Of a stretch of DNA of 64,000 nucleotides, positions 60,499-64,000 are shown one piece after another. The position numbers were made by a program, and so were the translations under genes. This DNA comes from Bacteroidales bacterium (GTDB lineage: Bacteria > Bacteroidota > Bacteroidia > Bacteroidales > F082): positions 1 through 64,000 of the forward strand of contig JAEFAE010000005.1 in NCBI GenBank assembly GCA_016291135.1. Direction: 5' to 3'. Below the pieces are notes generated by a model. It saw nothing but the letters and a program-made list of their open reading frames with translations. It had not been told where the DNA came from and did not search any database. The stretch's first letter is position 1. Each line of letters begins with the position of its first letter.

Positions 60499-61305
60499 AT
60501 GAACCTTCCTAAGATCCATTCCATCACAAAAAAGATTCTTGTGGGCGCCTTGGGTGCGTTCCTGAGTTTCTTCCTGCTGTTTCACGCCAGTGCCAATCTC
60601 CTCATTTTGAGGCATGACGGCGGTGAATGGTACAATGCCTTTTGCCATTTCATGGGCACCTATTATATCGTTAAGCTGCTAGAAATCGGCTTGTTCGCCG
60701 CCCTGTTGCTGCATGCGGTCCTAGCCATTTGGCTGGCCGTCACCAACAAGATGGCCCGACCCAAAGGCTACCATAAGCCGCAACGCTCCAAAACGCACAC
60801 CGGATCCAAACTCCAGATGTGGACAGGCATCCTCATCTTTGCCTGCCTCCTCATGCACTTCACCGACTTCTATTTTGTGAAGATCGGCTGGGTGAAAGGC
60901 AAATACATGGCCAAGACAGAAGCGGTGGTGGCGCTGAAAACCACGCAACCCAATGCAGCCAACCATGCCGAACAACATGGCGAATATTCCGCCAAGGGCA
61001 CCTGGCTCACCAACTTCGACAAAGAAGACAAGGCCATCCTCGAGGCTGCGGGGCTTGAAGTCGAGCCCGACTTCTATCACCAGGCCCGCGAGAAATTCAA
61101 GGTGCTACACATCGTCATCTCGTACCTGATATTCTTCACCGTCGTGTGGTTCCACCTGCGGCATGGCTTCCCCGCCATCTTCCAGACCTTCGGGCTAAAC
61201 AACCATAAATACAGCCGTGCCATCGAACTATTGGGCCAGCTCTTCACCTGGGGGGTATGCCTGATGTTTGCCGTCGTGGTCGTCGGTGTCTATTTTGGAT
61301 TATAA
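60499..61305 (+). CDS. sdhC: Succinate dehydrogenase/fumarate reductase cytochrome b subunit
   Basis: A 268-residue protein from ATG 60499 with five membrane helices, as in the single-subunit diheme B-type. His in FHASANL, LLHAVLAI, LMHFTDF and HIVISY are candidate heme ligands. It is longer than the usual 220-235 owing to a loop of about 50 residues near 135-185 (KTEAVVALKTTQPNAAN and on). It anchors SdhAB and exchanges electrons with quinone. Confidence 0.93.
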   Translation: MNLPKIHSITKKILVGALGAFLSFFLLFHASANLLILRHDGGEWYNAFCHFMGTYYIVKLLEIGLFAALLLHAVLAIWLAVTNKMARPKGYHKPQRSKTHTGSKLQMWTGILIFACLLMHFTDFYFVKIGWVKGKYMAKTEAVVALKTTQPNAANHAEQHGEYSAKGTWLTNFDKEDKAILEAAGLEVEPDFYHQAREKFKVLHIVISYLIFFTVVWFHLRHGFPAIFQTFGLNNHKYSRAIELLGQLFTWGVCLMFAVVVVGVYFGL

Positions 61306-61359
61306 TCTACGATTTACGGAGGTGAAAGGATAACTCAACATGCTAAATTCTTAAGACAA

Positions 61360-63318
61360 ATGCTCGACCCTAAAATACCTTCCGGTCCGCTCGCCGAGAA
61401 ATGGACCCAATACAAAGCCTCGCAAAAGTTGGTCAATCCCGCCAACAAGCGCAAACTCAACATCATCGTAGTCGGCACAGGTTTGGCCGGCGCCTCGGCA
61501 GCCGCCTCGTTGGGCGCCCTGGGCTTCAACGTCGACATCTTCTGCATCCAGGACTCGCCGCGACGCGCCCACAGCATCGCCGCCCAAGGCGGCATCAACG
61601 CAGCCAAGAACTACCAGAACGACGGCGACAGCGTAGAACGTCTGTTCCGCGACACCGTCAAAGGGGGTGACTATCGGGCCCGCGAAGCCAACGTCTACCG
61701 CCTGGCCGAAGTCAGCGGCGCCATCATCGACCAATGCGTGGCCCAAGGGGTGCCCTTTGCCCGCGACTACGGCGGCCTGCTCGACAACCGCTCCTTCGGC
61801 GGTGCCCAGGTCAGCCGGACCTTCTACGCCAAGGGACAGACGGGACAACAACTGCTCCTCGGCGCCTACGGAGCCCTGAGCCGCGAGATCGCCCGAGGCA
61901 GGGTAACACTGCACACACGCCGTGAGATGATGGACCTCGTGGTAATGGACGGCCGGGCCCGGGGCATCATCGTGCGCAACCTGGTCACCGGCGACCTGGA
62001 GCGCTATGCGGCCCATGCCGTGGTGCTGGCCACCGGCGGCTATGGCAACCTCTATTACCTCTCTACCAATGCCATGAACAGCAACGGCAGCGCCGCCTGG
62101 GTATGCCACCGCAAGGGCGCGGCCTTTGCCAACCCCTGCTATGTGCAGATCCACCCCACCTGCATCCCCGTACACGGCGACTACCAAAGCAAGCTCACCC
62201 TGATGAGCGAGAGCCTCCGCAACGACGGTCGCATCTGGGTACCTAAGAAGAAAGAAGACGCCGAGGCCATCCGTGTCGGTAAGCTGAAAGCCAATGATAT
62301 TGCGGAAGACGACCGCGACTATTACCTGGAGCGCCGTTACCCTGCCTTCGGCAACCTGGTGCCCCGCGACGTGGCCAGCCGTGCCGCCAAGGAACGCTGC
62401 GATGCCGGCTATGGCGTAGGCACGGGCTATGCCGTCTATCTCGACTTTGCCGATGCCATCCGACGCATGGGGAAAGAAGCCATCGAGGAAAAATACGGCA
62501 ACCTCTTCCAGATGTACCAGAAGATCACGGATGAGAACCCCTACGAGACCCCGATGATGATCTATCCCGCCATCCACTACACCATGGGCGGCCTCTGGGT
62601 CGATTACGAACTCCAAACCACCATCCCGGGTCTCTTTGCCGCCGGCGAGGCCAACTTCAGCGACCACGGTGCCAACCGACTCGGCGCCTCCGCCCTGATG
62701 CAGGGACTCGCCGACGGGTATTTCGTGCTTCCCTATACCTTGCAAAACTACCTCGCCGACCAGATCAGCGTAGCCAAGCCCTCTGTGACGGCCCCCGAGT
62801 TCGACGAAGCGGAAGCGGCCGTACGACAACGCATGGACCGTTTCATGGAGATCGGGAAAGCCCTAGGGAAAGGACAGACGACCTCGCTGCATACGGTAGA
62901 CGACTTCCACAAACGGCTGGGTAAGATCATGTGGGAATACTGCGGCATGGCACGCAACAGCGAGAGCCTTACCACCGCCAAGCGACTGGTGAAGGAGCTC
63001 GAAGACGATTTCTGGAAATCGGTCTTCGTCCCTGGCAACGCCAACGAGATGAACCCCGAGCTGGAAAAAGCCTGTCGGCTGGAAGACTATTTCGAGTTGG
63101 CGCAACTGGTCATCGACGACGCCCAGCATCGTGAGGAATCCTGCGGCGGCCATTTCCGTACGGAACACCAGACCGCCGACGGCGAGACGCTCCGCGACGA
63201 CGAACACTTCATGTATGTGGCCGTCTGGGAATACCAAGGCCACGGACAGCCCGAGACCATGGAGAAAGAGCCGTTGGTCTATGAACACATCAAGATTGCG
63301 AATCGAAACTATAAATAG
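61360..63318 (+). CDS. sdhA: Succinate dehydrogenase/fumarate reductase flavoprotein subunit
   Basis: A 652-residue flavoprotein. FAD-binding [15 protein letters not shown] (about 32-46), the covalent FAD His in [15 protein letters not shown], and the active-site region with HPTCIPV and [13 protein letters not shown]. It oxidises succinate or reduces fumarate. Bacteroidales often use this complex as fumarate reductase in anaerobic respiration. Follows sdhC by 54 bp. Confidence 0.96.
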   Translation: MLDPKIPSGPLAEKWTQYKASQKLVNPANKRKLNIIVVGTGLAGASAAASLGALGFNVDIFCIQDSPRRAHSIAAQGGINAAKNYQNDGDSVERLFRDTVKGGDYRAREANVYRLAEVSGAIIDQCVAQGVPFARDYGGLLDNRSFGGAQVSRTFYAKGQTGQQLLLGAYGALSREIARGRVTLHTRREMMDLVVMDGRARGIIVRNLVTGDLERYAAHAVVLATGGYGNLYYLSTNAMNSNGSAAWVCHRKGAAFANPCYVQIHPTCIPVHGDYQSKLTLMSESLRNDGRIWVPKKKEDAEAIRVGKLKANDIAEDDRDYYLERRYPAFGNLVPRDVASRAAKERCDAGYGVGTGYAVYLDFADAIRRMGKEAIEEKYGNLFQMYQKITDENPYETPMMIYPAIHYTMGGLWVDYELQTTIPGLFAAGEANFSDHGANRLGASALMQGLADGYFVLPYTLQNYLADQISVAKPSVTAPEFDEAEAAVRQRMDRFMEIGKALGKGQTTSLHTVDDFHKRLGKIMWEYCGMARNSESLTTAKRLVKELEDDFWKSVFVPGNANEMNPELEKACRLEDYFELAQLVIDDAQHREESCGGHFRTEHQTADGETLRDDEHFMYVAVWEYQGHGQPETMEKEPLVYEHIKIANRNYK

Positions 63319-63342
63319 CCAACCAACGCCCACTGAACAACC

Positions 63343-64000
63343 ATGAACTTCACCCTCCATATCTGGCGACAGGAATGCGCCCAAGCCAAAGGCCACTTCG
63401 AGACCTACAAGATTGAAAACATCAGTCCCGACTGCTCGTTTCTCGAAATGCTTGACATCCTGAATGAGCAACTCATCTCCGGCGCTCCTCACGACACACA
63501 ACCCTCCACACCCAACGCTCCCATCGCCCATCCCGTGTGCTTCGACAACGACTGCCGCGAGGGCATCTGCGGCATGTGCGGGCTCTACATCAACGGCCGT
63601 CCGCATGGCAACGACGACGGCATCACCACCTGTCAGCTCCACATGCGGAAGTTCAAGGACGGCGACGACATCTGGATCGAGCCCTGGCGGGCCAAGGCCT
63701 TCCCCGTCATCCGCGACCTGGTGGTGGACCGTTCCGCCTTCGACAAGATCATCCAGGCAGGCGGCTACATCAGCACCACCACGGGCGGGGTACCCGATGC
63801 CAATACCATCCCCATCCCGAAACACGACGCCGACATGGCCATGGACGCCGCCTCGTGCATCGGCTGCGGCGCCTGCGTGGCGGCCTGCAAGAACGCCAGC
63901 GCCATGCTGTTTGTGGGCGCCAAGGTCACCCACCTGGCCTTGTTGCCACAAGGCCAGGTGGAGGCCGCCGACCGGGTCCATAAGATGGTTGCCAAGATGG
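63343..64000 (+). CDS. sdhB: Succinate dehydrogenase/fumarate reductase iron-sulfur subunit, cut at window end
   Basis: The first 219 residues, from ATG 63343. [14 protein letters not shown] (about 66-79) binds the 2Fe-2S cluster and [16 protein letters not shown] (about 170-185) the 4Fe-4S and part of the next cluster. The C-terminus lies beyond the window. Follows sdhA by 24 bp. Confidence 0.95.
   Translation, partial: MNFTLHIWRQECAQAKGHFETYKIENISPDCSFLEMLDILNEQLISGAPHDTQPSTPNAPIAHPVCFDNDCREGICGMCGLYINGRPHGNDDGITTCQLHMRKFKDGDDIWIEPWRAKAFPVIRDLVVDRSAFDKIIQAGGYISTTTGGVPDANTIPIPKHDADMAMDAASCIGCGACVAACKNASAMLFVGAKVTHLALLPQGQVEAADRVHKMVAKM

Noticed and set aside
61351-63981. Two long antisense open frames (492 and 372 codons) across sdhA and sdhB
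   Set aside because: Same antisense composition effect. The plus-strand genes have full catalytic motifs.
1-64000. CRISPR array
   Set aside because: No regularly spaced direct repeats of 25-40 bp and no cas-like genes were seen.

Overview
The window looks like a chromosomal segment of a Bacteroidetes bacterium, most likely of the order Bacteroidales. The reasons are a SusC-like TonB receptor paired with a DUF4249 lipoprotein, DUF3244, DUF6266 and DUF1573 proteins, an Na+-NQR operon, a three-subunit succinate dehydrogenase, almost no Shine-Dalgarno sequences, and many promoters of the Bacteroidetes type (TTG, about 19-23 bp, TAnnTTTG). No species can be named. I saw no rRNA, tRNA or CRISPR array.

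Layout. (1) 1-4.7 kb, GC-rich: a DASS-type transporter converging on a DUF4249/TonB-receptor pair. (2) 4.7-31.7 kb, AT-rich accessory DNA: a secreted lipoprotein; a protein joining alpha-CTD-like, sigma-4-like and HARE-HTH-like segments; a dense cassette of defence-type genes at 8.0-14.7 kb (Kiwa-like KwaA and KwaB, a caspase-like protease, a SIR2 protein and a KaiC-like ATPase); a DUF3244 protein and a TPR-transmembrane-HTH regulator; a KAP NTPase facing a DUF3800 protein; a double ExoX-C-like protein; an AAA_14/DUF4143 ATPase; an operon of an OLD-like ATPase and two small proteins; XRE/DUF2975; a lipoprotein/thioredoxin-DUF1573 operon; remains of an MNT/HEPN pair; yjdI/yjdJ-like genes and an esterase. 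(3) 31.9-33.3 kb: a complete IS3-family (IS150-like) element with a 5-bp target duplication. (4) 33.4-44.1 kb: a broken gene, a histidine kinase/receiver/membrane protein operon, an intact MNT/HEPN pair, a phage-like lysis and nuclease group (M15 peptidase, SNase, DUF6266, two small membrane proteins) and a tyrosine integrase. (5) 44.3-64 kb, GC-rich core: xth, ClC channel, M23/LysM peptidase, gmk-nadD, holB, lysS, yicC, nqrABCDEF, a GNAT, an MBL-fold lipoprotein and sdhC-sdhA-sdhB, the last cut by the window end.

The change in base composition at about 4.7 and 44.2 kb, with an integrase at the right edge, marks a roughly 39-kb accessory region that behaves as a defence and mobile-gene island. 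Two signals stand out. The first is the same-strand run at 14.7-8.0 kb, where a Kiwa-like pair is followed directly by a caspase-like protease, a SIR2 NADase-like protein and a KaiC-like ATPase whose P-loop is degenerate and whose core is split by about 370 residues. The second is a near-identical 17-bp inverted repeat (CGCAGGAATTnTGCGGG type) placed 30-31 bp upstream of the -7 element of three separate genes, which suggests a small local regulon.
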